Assembly: GCF_000007345.1 (NCBI RefSeq)
Contig: NC_003552.1
Coordinates: 186,001 to 250,000, forward strand
DNA: 64,000 nucleotides
Reading direction: 5' to 3'
DNA from: Methanosarcina acetivorans C2A
GTDB lineage: Archaea > Halobacteriota > Methanosarcinia > Methanosarcinales > Methanosarcinaceae
Position 1 is the first letter of the stretch. Each line of letters begins with the position of its first letter. A program made the translations under genes and the position numbers. This document shows, in pieces, positions 45,318 to 54,414 of this stretch. The notes beneath the pieces were generated by a model that was given only the letters and a program-made list of their open reading frames with translations, did not search any database and was not told where the DNA came from.

Positions 45318-45951
45318 CTTAGTAAAAGGTTTGACTATCGGTATTTTTTAGTGTCACCTATTGGAGGCATTTTATTTGGGGGTACTGATTTGAGCTGTTT
45401 AAGTTGAAGCTCCTGATGAGTAACAGTAAGTAATATTGGTCCTCAAGTAGCTGAAGTATGCCTCCTTTAACCTTCTCTCTGAAATCTCATTTTTTCGGGC
45501 TATTTTACAGGTGAAAGGTTCAGTTCCGGCAACAAAAAATATTTTTTTATCTTTAATAGTGAAGAACAAAGTTTTTCTGTAGAAGTGCCTGTAATAGTTA
45601 AGGTTCGTAAGTGTGGGCCCGTTTAAATACACATTATTATGTGACATTATTATATATTTCCTCAGTATTATGTAAGCACTTATAATGGAAACAACTGGCT
45701 GTATAAATATCGAAAAAAATTAGCTGTTAAGTTTGGCTGTAAAGTTTATTCGTATACAAGCCCACAATATTTATTATTTGAGGTTGATTTTCACCTCTGT
45801 ATGTAAAAATTAACGAATAAACGTATTAAGATCATCATGTAAGCACTAAAGTGTCTGAAACCCCTGAGACGGTTGAGCTGGGATACTTCTGCTTTCCTTT
45901 TATTTTCATATACAACGGGGCAGATCGCACCCACCATCCGGAGAGATTATC
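45318..45951. other. Spacer before alaS with one doubtful small gene
   Basis: Apart from the doubtful 82-codon frame at 45399-45647 nothing is coding. The alaS leader shows ATGTAAGCACT twice (about 45670 and 45839), and CACAATATTTATTATTTG at about 45762 is a possible promoter. Confidence 0.5.
45399..45647 (-). CDS. Doubtful 82-residue hypothetical protein
   Basis: Open frame MSHNNVYLNGPTLTNLNYYR to SYLRTNITYCYSSGAST. A TATATAATAATG stretch lies about 20 bases before the ATG, allowing a leaderless transcript, but there is no ribosome site, no recognised domain, and the composition (many Tyr, Phe, Asn) fits chance translation of AT-rich DNA. I give it low weight. Confidence 0.25.
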   Translation of the reverse strand: MSHNNVYLNGPTLTNLNYYRHFYRKTLFFTIKDKKIFFVAGTEPFTCKIARKNEISERRLKEAYFSYLRTNITYCYSSGAST

Positions 45952-48729
45952 ATGCTTGAAGATGAGTATCAACTTGACTTTTTCAAAAACAACGGTTTCG
46001 TCCGGAAGCAATGTCAGAAATGTGGCAAATTCTTCTGGACACGTGACCCTGAAAGAAATACGTGCGGAGATGCGCCCTGTGATCCCTATTCCTTTATTGG
46101 AAGCCCTGTCTTTTCCAGGGAATTCAATATTTCAGAGATGCGCGAATACTACCTCTCCTTCTTTGAAGCAAGAGGGCATACAAGGCTTGACCGCTATCCT
46201 GTGGTAGCCCGCTGGAGAGACGACATTTACCTGACCATTGCTTCAATCGCAGACTTCCAGCCCTTTGTAACTTCAGGGCAGGTTCCTCCTCCTGCAAACC
46301 CCCTGACGATTTCCCAGCCCTGCATCAGGTTAAACGACCTGGACTCGGTAGGCAGGAGCGGCCGCCATCTGACTAATTTTGAAATGATGGCTCATCACGC
46401 TTTCAACAAAAGGGGCAATGAAATTTACTGGAAGGAACACACTCTGGAACTCTGCGACGAGCTCTTAACCTCTCTCAAGGTAGACCCATTCGCCGTAACC
46501 TATAAAGAAGAACCCTGGGCAGGTGGAGGCAATGCCGGTCCTTGTGTTGAGGTTATCGTGCACGGGCTTGAGCTTGCGACCCTTGTTTTCATGGACCTGA
46601 AGACCGACAAAAAAGGAGACATCCTGATCAAGGGAGAGACCTATTCAAAGATGGACAATTACATCGTGGATACCGGCTACGGTCTTGAGCGTTTTGTCTG
46701 GGCTTCCAAAGGTTCCCCCACGATATATGATGCGCTTTTCCCGGGCATAGTAAACGAACTCATGGGGCTTGCCGGACTTGAACACGAATTGAATAACACT
46801 GAGTATTCAAACATCCTTGCGCAGAACGCCCGGCTTGCAGGGTTTATGGATGTAAGCGAAAAGGCAAACCTGTTAGAACTCAGGAAAAAGGTCGCCTCAA
46901 GCATCGGGATGACAGTTGACAAACTCTCGGTTATCATGGAACCCGTAGAAAAGGTCTATGCAATCACCGACCACACGCGCTGTCTCACCTTCATGCTCGG
47001 GGACGGAATCATTCCTTCCAATGTCAAAGCAGGGTATCTGGCCCGCCTTGTCCTGAGAAGGACGCTGCGCATGATGAAAGATCTTGATATCAGGACTCCT
47101 CTCTCCGAAATCGTGGACATGCACATAAGGAACATGCCTGAGTACCCCGAATTCAGGGCAAACTTCCCTGTCATTCAGGACATCCTGGAATCCGAAGAAG
47201 AAAAGTTCAACATCACCATGGAGAGAGGGCGCAGGATCATCCAGAAATCGGCGTCCCATTTCAAGAAGACCGGAGAAAAAATTCCTCTTTCCCAGTTAAC
47301 CGAACTCTATGACTCACACGGAATCCCTCCCGAGATGGCAAAAGAAGTTGCAGCCGATATCGGGGTGGGCGTAGAGTTCCCTGATAATTTCTATTCCATT
47401 ATTGGGGAACTGCACAACAAGGCTGAAGAAAAGGAAGAAGAAGTAATTCCTTTTGCAGAAAGGCTCAAACACCTACCGAAAACCAAACGCCGTTTCTATG
47501 ACGAACCCACCCGTCTGGAGTTCGAGGCAGTTGTCCTTGATGTGTTTGACAACCATATTGTGCTGGATAACACCTTCTTCTATGCAGAAGGCGGAGGGCA
47601 GCCTGCAGATATAGGCACCATCTCCGTAGGAGATATTGTATATAAGGTGGTTGATGTCCAGGTCTATGAAGGTGTAATCGTACACACAGTTGACATTCCG
47701 GACGGGGAACTTGAGATTACCAAAGGCGATATTATCACAGGAAAGGTCGATGAAAGGCGCAGGATGACCCTTGCAAGGCACCACACAGCAACCCATATTG
47801 TAAATGATGCTGCCAGAAAGGTTCTCGGAAAACACATCTGGCAGGCTGGGGCCCAGAAGTTTGAAGACCACTCCAGGCTTGACCTTTCCCACTACAAGCA
47901 TATTTCCCCTGAAGAACTGAAGCAGATTGAGCTTCTAGCAAACCGGACGGTTATGGAAAACAAACGGGTGATCACGGAATGGATGCCGAGGATTGAAGCT
48001 GAGCAGGTCTACGGTTTCGGGCTCTATCAGGGTGGAGTACCCCCAGGAGAGAAGATCAGGATTGTAAAGGTCGGAGACGACGTGGAAGCCTGCGGCGGAA
48101 CCCACTGCCTGAGTACAGGTGTTATAGGCCCTATTAAAATCCTTAAAACCGAAAGAATTCAGGACGGGGTGGAAAGGGTCGAGTTTGCAGCCGGAATCGC
48201 GGCCGTACGTGCCATGCAGAAAATGGAATCTCTCCTTGTTGATTCCGCAAAGACCCTGAGCGTGCCTCCGGAACACCTTCCGGTAAGTGTGGAGCGTTTC
48301 TTCGGGGAATGGAAAGACCTTAAGAAAGAAAACGAAAGGCTCAAAGAAGACCTTGCACGATCCAGAGTTTACAGGATGCTTGGGGATGCTTCCGAGCTTG
48401 CAGGTCTCAGGGTTGTTTCCGAACAGGTTCCCGGAGCCGATTCCCTTGAACTCCAGAAGATAGCTACCGAACTCCTGAAACAGGAAAACGTAGTTACCCT
48501 TCTTGCAAGTGATCTTGAAGGCGTCAAGCTTGTGGCATCTGTCGGAGAAAAAGCCATAGAATGCGGAATTAATGCCGGAAACCTTGTCCGTGAGATGTCA
48601 AAGATTGTAGGCGGAGGAGGTGGCGGAAAGCCTGCCCTTGCAATGGGCGGTGGAACTGACCCCACAAGGATTCAGGATGCACTTTCCAGAGGGCTTGAGC
48701 TCGTAAAAGAGGCTTGCAAAGAAGCCTGA
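45952..48729 (+). CDS. alaS: Alanyl-tRNA synthetase, archaeal type
   Basis: A 925-residue AlaRS. The archaeal N-terminal zinc-like element CQKCGKFFWTRDPERNTCGD precedes the class II core (FFEARGHTRLDRYPVVARWR; ADFQPFVTSG; GYGLERFVWASKGS as motif 3). The editing domain has HHTATH (His611, His615) and CGGTHC (about 713-718), which remove Ser and Gly from tRNA-Ala. The C-terminal oligomerisation domain ends GGGGGGKPALAMGGGTD. GGAGAG lies 6 bases before ATG 45952. It is a single-gene unit. Confidence 0.97.
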   Translation: MLEDEYQLDFFKNNGFVRKQCQKCGKFFWTRDPERNTCGDAPCDPYSFIGSPVFSREFNISEMREYYLSFFEARGHTRLDRYPVVARWRDDIYLTIASIADFQPFVTSGQVPPPANPLTISQPCIRLNDLDSVGRSGRHLTNFEMMAHHAFNKRGNEIYWKEHTLELCDELLTSLKVDPFAVTYKEEPWAGGGNAGPCVEVIVHGLELATLVFMDLKTDKKGDILIKGETYSKMDNYIVDTGYGLERFVWASKGSPTIYDALFPGIVNELMGLAGLEHELNNTEYSNILAQNARLAGFMDVSEKANLLELRKKVASSIGMTVDKLSVIMEPVEKVYAITDHTRCLTFMLGDGIIPSNVKAGYLARLVLRRTLRMMKDLDIRTPLSEIVDMHIRNMPEYPEFRANFPVIQDILESEEEKFNITMERGRRIIQKSASHFKKTGEKIPLSQLTELYDSHGIPPEMAKEVAADIGVGVEFPDNFYSIIGELHNKAEEKEEEVIPFAERLKHLPKTKRRFYDEPTRLEFEAVVLDVFDNHIVLDNTFFYAEGGGQPADIGTISVGDIVYKVVDVQVYEGVIVHTVDIPDGELEITKGDIITGKVDERRRMTLARHHTATHIVNDAARKVLGKHIWQAGAQKFEDHSRLDLSHYKHISPEELKQIELLANRTVMENKRVITEWMPRIEAEQVYGFGLYQGGVPPGEKIRIVKVGDDVEACGGTHCLSTGVIGPIKILKTERIQDGVERVEFAAGIAAVRAMQKMESLLVDSAKTLSVPPEHLPVSVERFFGEWKDLKKENERLKEDLARSRVYRMLGDASELAGLRVVSEQVPGADSLELQKIATELLKQENVVTLLASDLEGVKLVASVGEKAIECGINAGNLVREMSKIVGGGGGGKPALAMGGGTDPTRIQDALSRGLELVKEACKEA

Positions 48730-48748
48730 GAAATTGCATAAAGTCTAA

Positions 48749-48987
48749 GAGGCTGTCTTAAAATTCAAATCATTTCTACATTTGGATAGTACGCATTGTC
48801 GAGCTTAAGTTCACTCAGTAAATTAATTATATCTTACATATTCGCTGGATGCATAATATCAAATGCATTAGACATCATGGTTAAAATTTAAACTTTAGAC
48901 ATTTAACGGTTCAATTCTACCGTTTTCAGTCCAAATACATGAGTCCTATCCCAATTGTATAATCAAATTGAATTTTAAGACACGCTC
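48749..48987. mobile_element. MITE with 20-base inverted ends after alaS
   Basis: GAGGCTGTCTTAAAATTCAA (48749-48768) and TTGAATTTTAAGACACGCTC (48968-48987) are inverted with two mismatches. It interrupts an array of about 20-base repeats: ATTGCATAAAGTCTAAG on the left and ATCGCATAAAGTCTAAG, ATTGCATAACG on the right. No frame inside. Confidence 0.7.
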
Positions 48988-49107
48988 TAAGACATCGCAT
49001 AAAGTCTAAGACATTGCATAACGCTGGAAAGTCGAGAAGATCCTAAGGTTAAATGGTTAATTAGGAATGGCTCAACAAACAGGTTGAGCCCGGGATCAAA
49101 AACCAGC

Positions 49108-49140
49108 ACCGGGTCTTAAGACCTGGTTCTTTTATTTTTT
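49108..49140 (+). terminator. Terminator hairpin with T tract
   Basis: ACCGGGTC (49108-49115), TTAA, GACCTGGT (49120-49127) with one G-U pair, then TCTTTTATTTTTTTA. It is 380 bases after alaS, outside the MITE, so may have been separated from alaS by the insertion. The following 75 bases are nearly all T with repeated CTTTTTATGC. Confidence 0.65.
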
Positions 49141-49212
49141 TACTTTTTTGTGGCTTTTTGACTTTTTTACTTTTTATGCCTTTTTTTACCTTTTTATGCA
49201 TTTTTTATCTTT

Positions 49213-50421
49213 TCATACCTTAAAGAGCACTTCGCAGAGGATTGCTATCCCGTCTTTTACAAAGAGATGTATGGTTTTCTTTCCTTCAAGTCCTTTTTCG
49301 ACTTCGTTTCGAACTTCCCAGTAGTCTTCGGGTTTTACTCCTGCCCGAAGTACGACACTCCCGACGTTTCCGTCCTTCAGGAACTTATTGATCTCGCGGG
49401 GTTCAAAAGGACAAACCTTCAGTACAAGGTAATGGTTTTTGATCATTGATTGCTTGATGAGGGCATCCGAGGTCAGCAAAAGCCTCTTTTTGTCAACCCT
49501 GAACAGTTCGAAAGCCCCGACAATCGGGCCTGCCATCTGCATCATGGATTCCACAAGTTCGGGAAGTAGCCCTGCTGCAACAACCGAGGGTTCGGGTTCG
49601 TAAGCGCAGAGTTTCATCTTTTCCGTTTCCCTTATTTGCGGAAGCGGCAGATTCTTTGAGACCAGCCCTTCGCCTGCAGGAAGAGCCACAGCAAGCCTGT
49701 CATACTGTTTCAACCCGCCGAAGTAAAGAGTCAGGCGGTTGAGCTGTCCGTCCAGGGAAATATACTCTTTTTCGCAGTCAAAAGGAATCCTTTCCGGTGG
49801 CATCTGGGGTGGGGCTTCGAAGGCGAAGTTTTTTGTCTTTTCCCCATAAGCGGAAAGCACCTTCGGAATTCCCGGCTCAAGGCTTGAGACCTGTCTCCTG
49901 TCTTCTTCTGCCGGGCGGAAGGGGTCAGAAAAAACTACATCTACTGCCGGGATCTGTTCGATAACTTTCGGGTCAAGGGCGTCTCCGCAGATGAATTTTA
50001 CATTGTCAAGCCCGTACATCTCGCAGTTCTGTTTTGCATACTCGATTTTCTTCGGGTCGATTTCCACTGCATATACGAACTCGCACTGCTGTGCAAAAAA
50101 GACTGTCTGCCCTCCGATCCCACAGCTGATATCAGCAAGAGTCTTACATCTCAGGCGCTGTGCCCTGTAGCGGGCAATAGGCTCGGGAGTTGCAAAGCGC
50201 ACGCTTTCCTTATCCCCGTGCAGGGGTTTTTCAAATTGCTTTTTCCGTGCCACGTCGATCAGAGAATTAGTAGGAATTTTATGGGATTTAAAGGCGACTG
50301 AGAAGTAGAACAATTGAGAAGGAGGACAAATGGGAAGAAGAACAAATGAGAAGAAGAACAATTGAGAAGGAGCGTCACATGATTGCTCTGGTCCAGGCCC
50401 AATTTCAGCGGAGATCGTCAA
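49213..50421 (-). CDS. RNA methyltransferase-like protein with THUMP-like C-terminus
   Basis: A class I SAM methyltransferase. LADISCGIGGQTVFFAQQCE is the SAM loop, YAVEIDPKKIEYAKQN motif II, VDVVFSDPFRPAEEDRR the catalytic DPF motif. The C-terminal third (from about 310, SDALIKQSMIKNHYLVLKVC onward) looks like a THUMP-like domain. Homologs begin near NSLIDVARKKQFEKPLHGDK, so the first 45-50 residues here (which translate a DNA repeat as SQLFFFSF...SQLFYFS) are probably not native and the true start is nearer 50280, perhaps a GTG. tRNA or rRNA target unknown. Confidence 0.75.
   Translation of the reverse strand: MTISAEIGPGPEQSCDAPSQLFFFSFVLLPICPPSQLFYFSVAFKSHKIPTNSLIDVARKKQFEKPLHGDKESVRFATPEPIARYRAQRLRCKTLADISCGIGGQTVFFAQQCEFVYAVEIDPKKIEYAKQNCEMYGLDNVKFICGDALDPKVIEQIPAVDVVFSDPFRPAEEDRRQVSSLEPGIPKVLSAYGEKTKNFAFEAPPQMPPERIPFDCEKEYISLDGQLNRLTLYFGGLKQYDRLAVALPAGEGLVSKNLPLPQIRETEKMKLCAYEPEPSVVAAGLLPELVESMMQMAGPIVGAFELFRVDKKRLLLTSDALIKQSMIKNHYLVLKVCPFEPREINKFLKDGNVGSVVLRAGVKPEDYWEVRNEVEKGLEGKKTIHLFVKDGIAILCEVLFKV
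50307..50372. repeat. AGAACAATTGAGAAGGAG repeats upstream of methyltransferase
   Basis: Exact 18-base copies at 50307-50324 and 50355-50372, with a degenerate GAAGAACAAATGAGAAG copy between. They lie within the apparent N-terminal codons of the methyltransferase, supporting a downstream true start. Confidence 0.75.
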
Positions 50422-50514
50422 TGAGTATGGGATCGGAAAATTAAAAAAAGGTAAAAATAGTTTAAACTCGGCAAAAACAGATTTGTAAAAATAGTTTGGA
50501 ATCGCTCATCAGAT

Positions 50515-50793
50515 TTACGTTTTCCACTTCTCCATCTGTCCTTCCCGCCATTTTTCGATCGCTTTCCAGATCGGTAGAGGATCGATCCCGTGGGTTTTGA
50601 TGTAATCCTCCCGTGTGTATTCGTTCATATTGCCGTCCACAAAGCGCATTTTGGCCTGATCTGCCATCAACCTTACTCCTGCCGGTATTGCTGCAGGATT
50701 AACGCATACCTCTGCACAGTAGCTCCATTCTTCTCCGCCGCCCTCCGACTCTATCCTGAAAGGTTTTCCACAGTTCGGACAGACCCCTATCAT
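50515..50793 (-). CDS. Zinc-ribbon protein, unknown function
   Basis: About 92 residues from ATG 50793 (GAGGGT at 6 bases): MIGVCPNCGKPFRIESEGGG then WSYCAEVCVNPAAIPAGVRL. CPNCG and C-x3-C form a likely zinc site. The C-terminal half, YTREDYIKTHGIDPLPIWKA, is helical. A degraded copy of that half lies at 54168-54236, so the family has been duplicated locally. Function unknown. Confidence 0.7.
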   Translation of the reverse strand: MIGVCPNCGKPFRIESEGGGEEWSYCAEVCVNPAAIPAGVRLMADQAKMRFVDGNMNEYTREDYIKTHGIDPLPIWKAIEKWREGQMEKWKT

Positions 50794-51052
50794 TTTCTGA
50801 CCCTCTTGACTATCCATGCTTTTTCCCCGGTGACTGAAAAAATTCCAGCCCTTTTAATTATCCGTATCATATTATATATCCTGGATTATATATCACTTTT
50901 GTCCATAGTTCGGATTCTTGTTTTGCCTCAATTCCTGTCCTGGTGGATTTTGCTCGTGAATAGTCTAATGGAGTATCAAGACTCTGGACCTCTATACTGG
51001 TCCTTCATGTGTCGGGGTGGGGGCTTGAAACGGGCAATTCTTAAGTCGTTCT

Positions 51053-52117
51053 TCAGAGGATCATGTCCCTGATATCTACATAAAACGGGCTGAAAGTCGG
51101 CAGGTCGCCTTTAAATGATCTGACAAATATAGCCCAGGAGTCTATCTGGGGTTTCAGCTTTTTCATCACTGTAAGAAATTCGTCTTCCGGATCAATCGCA
51201 TTCATCAGGTAATCCTGTTTCATTTCAACTGAGAGGTTATTAAGATGTTTAAGAAGTGCCAGCATGGCATCGGGTTGTTTTTTATCGAAAGCATAATCAA
51301 CAATAGTCAGGGTTTTGAAGTGTTCGCCTTCTGCCGGAATTTTGGGCACTTTTGTAATAAGGCTCAAAACTCCAAGAAATGATTTCATTATCTTCATCTG
51401 TGACGGCTCTCTGGCATAATATATCTCAGCCAGTTTAGAGTTATTCCATGATCCGGCACAGGCTACTACCCTGTTATGTTCGTCCCGGGTTACCCAGAAG
51501 TTGTCTGGTCCATAAAAAGGAATAGCGTTTAAACGCTACTCGAAGGTTTGATCGGTAAACGGCATGAAATGTATAAAGCTTGAATTGTACTCGTTAATAA
51601 GGTCAACTGCATCCCTGAGCCCCTTCTTATCAGCAGGCTTTATCGAATACTTTGATGATGCATCGAATTTTCTTATAAGTTGCTATTGCTGGCATTTTTA
51701 TATCTCTTACCTTAGAATACCCAGGCTTATTGAATAAGAATTGAGAGGCGGTATTTGGTTCGTATATGTATCCATAGGCATAATTTGCTTCCATTTCCCT
51801 TGCCTTTTTTCCGCCTCCTCTACAAGTTTTGTAGCAACCCCCTTCTTCCGAAAGGCCGGATGGACCATCACTTCAGGAAGGTATGCATACTTTTCTTCCC
51901 GTCCATGAGTCGGTTTCACAGTCAGCCCTATCCAGCCAGCTATTTTTCCATCCACTTCTGCCACAAGCACATTCCAGTTATCATACATTTTATAGCGGGC
52001 GATTATATCCTTCTTGTCCACACCCAGTGCACAGGTTTCCTCTCCCTGCGGGCACAGCCTTTCTATTTCAAGCATGCTTTTATTATCGGCCTCATTAAAA
52101 GGTCTGATCGAAATCAT
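51053..52117 (-). pseudogene. GNAT acetyltransferase, broken by two frameshifts and an amber codon
   Basis: Read in pieces this is one gene of about 350 codons. N-part: MISIRPFNEADNKSMLEIER to EVMVHPAFRKKGVATKLVEE, a full GNAT motif A. A base is lost near 51799 after EEAEK; the frame then reads AREMEANYAYGYIYEPNTAS to MPAIATYKK. A second shift near 51665 restores KYSIKPADKKGLRDAVDLIN. TAG at 51536-51538 interrupts FTDQTFE-RLNAIPFYG, after which MKIMKSFLGVLSLITKVPKI runs to the end. Related intact proteins seem to have Glu at the TAG. Two frameshifts make a pseudogene more likely than pyrrolysine use. Confidence 0.8.
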
Positions 52118-52284
52118 ACTCGTTCGTTCTCATATTCTCTTTTCAAACTGGCAGGTGTACGCTTCAAGCGTAAACCAAAACTGAGAGTGAAAACCCAAAA
52201 GAGGATTACAGGATCAATTTTATGTCCACGTACTATAAGGCCAGTTTCTTTAGCAATTTGCCTTAACCAATCTTCGGGAAACAT
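52114..52284 (-). pseudogene. N-terminal remnant of an IS4-type transposase
   Basis: ATG 52284 opens MFPEDWLRQIAKETGLIVRG, then HKIDPVILFWVFTLSFGLRL, KRTPASLKREYENERV and stop. This matches the start of a Methanosarcina IS4-family transposase as I recall it (DPVIxFWVLTLSFG). The frame ends where the GNAT gene begins; the ATGA at 52114-52117 overlaps the GNAT start. So the insertion sequence has been cut down to its 5' end, and the stretch to about 52470 may be its left flank. AAGGAAGGAGC-like purine DNA precedes it on the opposite strand only. Confidence 0.7.
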
Positions 52285-52498
52285 TTTTTTATAAAAAAAG
52301 GAAGGAGCATATAGGGTTTACCAAGTTCCATACTACGCATGTCAAAGTCAGGCTCCTTGAATTCTTGATATTGTCCTGTGAGCTTCACACACAAACGTTA
52401 ACATTTATGCATGCCACAGTAGGATTACCTCAAATGGAAAAGGTAGCTTATGACGCAATTCATAGCATAGCTTCTTGTCGCACCTGCCTAATGTAAGT

Positions 52499-53620
52499 TT
52501 ATAGCTTTTCTGAAATTGATTCCGCTATTTTCAGTGTTTCATTCTTTTCCAGGGGTGTACCAAGTAAAAGATTAATATCTCCTAACCTCCAAATCAGCCT
52601 TGTCGTATCTTCATCAGAGAAACATTTTCCTTCGATCTCATTAATCTGAATGTCAGTGCCGTTAATAACTGTAGGATAGAAAGATAAGTTCTCATATACG
52701 GTTTCGGTGAGAATTATATGTTTTCTCTTGCTGGCTCCTTCTTTCGCGTATACCAGTTCAACCGTTTCGTAATGGCTTTCTGGATCTGTGGAATATTTAC
52801 TGTTGTTGGTGATTATTGAATAATTGAATTTATAACCATCAGGCAAGTATTCAGGAGTAAGGATTTTAAAACTTGCATTATTTCTGGCTTCTTCAAGGCT
52901 CAATTCTTCATATGGTGGTATCATTCCTAAATCAATTATCTTTGCACTATCCGGGATTTCGAATTTGAACTCGGAGTCTGGAATTCCAGTATTAACTTTC
53001 AGGTCTCGAATTTCGTTTTTATCAGTTAGATTTCCATCAGCGTTATAATACTCCCACCTAAGAGGCATCCATGTTTCCTTATCTACCCAGATTTTTATTA
53101 TTTTAGATTTCAGATCATCATCTGTATGTATTTCTTTTGGGGTTATATTCAGCAGATAAGTGGCTCTTCCATCTACATTTTCTGTTCTTAGTAGTGTTAC
53201 ATTATTATCGTCCAGGAACTCATTTATAGCATAGATGTAGTCACCTTTCTGAGCGCCAGGATCTTCCGAGGGTTTCATTTTTATGACCGTATTTGCATCC
53301 GGGTTGTAACTCCAGGAGATCTCTCCATCCGATACAGTGATCTGACTATCTTTTCCGGATTCCGTCATAATTTCTTTGAATTTGTTAGGTTTTTTGAACA
53401 TAAATTTTGATTCGATTTCTTCAACCTGTCCTTCAGTGTAAGAGGTCATGTACATTGTATATGAATAATCTTGAATGCTGTTCTGTTTATCCATCATCTG
53501 GGTAGCAATTTCTTCTGCACTTAGGTTTTCTTCCGTGCAGCCTGAGGCAAAGAGTGTTATAGCTATGAATGCCAACACAAGTATTGATTTAAGCTCTTTT
53601 GTTGTTATCACTCTACTCAT
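52499..53620 (-). CDS. LolA-like lipoprotein with DUF4367 C-terminus
   Basis: A 373-residue exported lipoprotein: signal peptide with lipobox LFASGC (Cys28). Residues 35-230 have the LolA/outer-membrane-lipoprotein-sorting fold (IQDYSYTMYMTSYTEGQVEE, FMFKKPNKFKEIM, TWMPLRWEYYNADGNL), found widely in methanogen surface proteins. Residues 250-373 (ILTPEYLPDGYKFNYSIITN; TRLIWRLGDINLLLG) match DUF4367. Several NxT/S sequons fit N-glycosylation. Role unknown; perhaps binding of lipid or envelope material. Confidence 0.85.
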   Translation of the reverse strand: MSRVITTKELKSILVLAFIAITLFASGCTEENLSAEEIATQMMDKQNSIQDYSYTMYMTSYTEGQVEEIESKFMFKKPNKFKEIMTESGKDSQITVSDGEISWSYNPDANTVIKMKPSEDPGAQKGDYIYAINEFLDDNNVTLLRTENVDGRATYLLNITPKEIHTDDDLKSKIIKIWVDKETWMPLRWEYYNADGNLTDKNEIRDLKVNTGIPDSEFKFEIPDSAKIIDLGMIPPYEELSLEEARNNASFKILTPEYLPDGYKFNYSIITNNSKYSTDPESHYETVELVYAKEGASKRKHIILTETVYENLSFYPTVINGTDIQINEIEGKCFSDEDTTRLIWRLGDINLLLGTPLEKNETLKIAESISEKL

Positions 53621-54414
53621 CCTTCAATAAGTTCATTTTTTGTTACAATTACTTCTATCACTCATGTTTTTCTAGAATTTTATGATAAAAAGCTTAAATA
53701 TCTTTAAAACTAAATTTTTTAATTCGTATTTTTGGAATCACATGAACTTAAAAAAAATACTTAAGCTCAACAAACTACCTGATGACTATCCTTATTAATT
53801 TGTTGGAAAAAAAGATCTAGCTATATCTTATATTTATTAACTTTTTATATAATAACTTATTTTCTCTGATTATTTGAAGCTTTGGACATAAAATCTAAAT
53901 ATTAAGATAAAATGTCATCTGTCTATAATCATAATATTATAGAGTTCTTATTCTTGCCAAGGCTTACGTAATTGCCTGTATACCAGGCAACTTTTTAAAT
54001 AGTTCTACTTTTTATACTAAAGCATGTACTGGATTTCTTATATACTGATTAGCAGCATTTCTTATGACGTTTCAATTTATTTCATACAATAAAATTCTGT
54101 TTTTATTTTGTGCATTTCGAGCCTTAAGATGCTCTCATTGCCACTCATGATCGATGGAAAACAACCCAATACTCAATCGTTTTCCAGATCGTTAGATGGT
54201 TAATGTCGTGGTTTTTGACGTAATCCTCTCGTGCACTTCTCCTAAATGATTAGGAATTCAGGGTTGAAGAAAATCGTTATCAAAAAAATGCTACGCTTTG
54301 GAGGTTATACTTCTCTGATAATAGGTACCGTACCCGAAAATAATCCCAAAAAATAAATGCCATTAAATATAATTGTGTTTCAACCTTTTCTGGTTTGAAA
54401 TTAGATTTCTCGGT
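53621..54414. other. 794-base AT-rich region with a gene relic
   Basis: Very AT-rich between 53640 and 54130, no gene seen. Short similarity to the zinc-ribbon gene at 50515 occurs at 54168-54236. The rest, to the DUF190 stop, is empty. Confidence 0.6.
54168..54236 (-). pseudogene. Relic of the zinc-ribbon gene
   Basis: On the minus strand DYVKNHDINHLTIWKTIEYW can be read, against DYIKTHGIDPLPIWKAIEKW of the protein at 50515, with DNA such as CCAGATCG and TAATCCTC shared. A two-base loss precedes it and nothing of the cysteine half remains. Confidence 0.65.

Noticed and set aside
45851-46207. GTG-started frame overlapping the alaS start
   Set aside because: It overlaps the conserved AlaRS N-terminus in another frame and shows no domain; at most a leader.
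51536-51538. TAG in the GNAT gene as genuine pyrrolysine codon
   Set aside because: The same gene carries two independent frameshifts, so it is a pseudogene; the aligned residue in relatives appears to be Glu.
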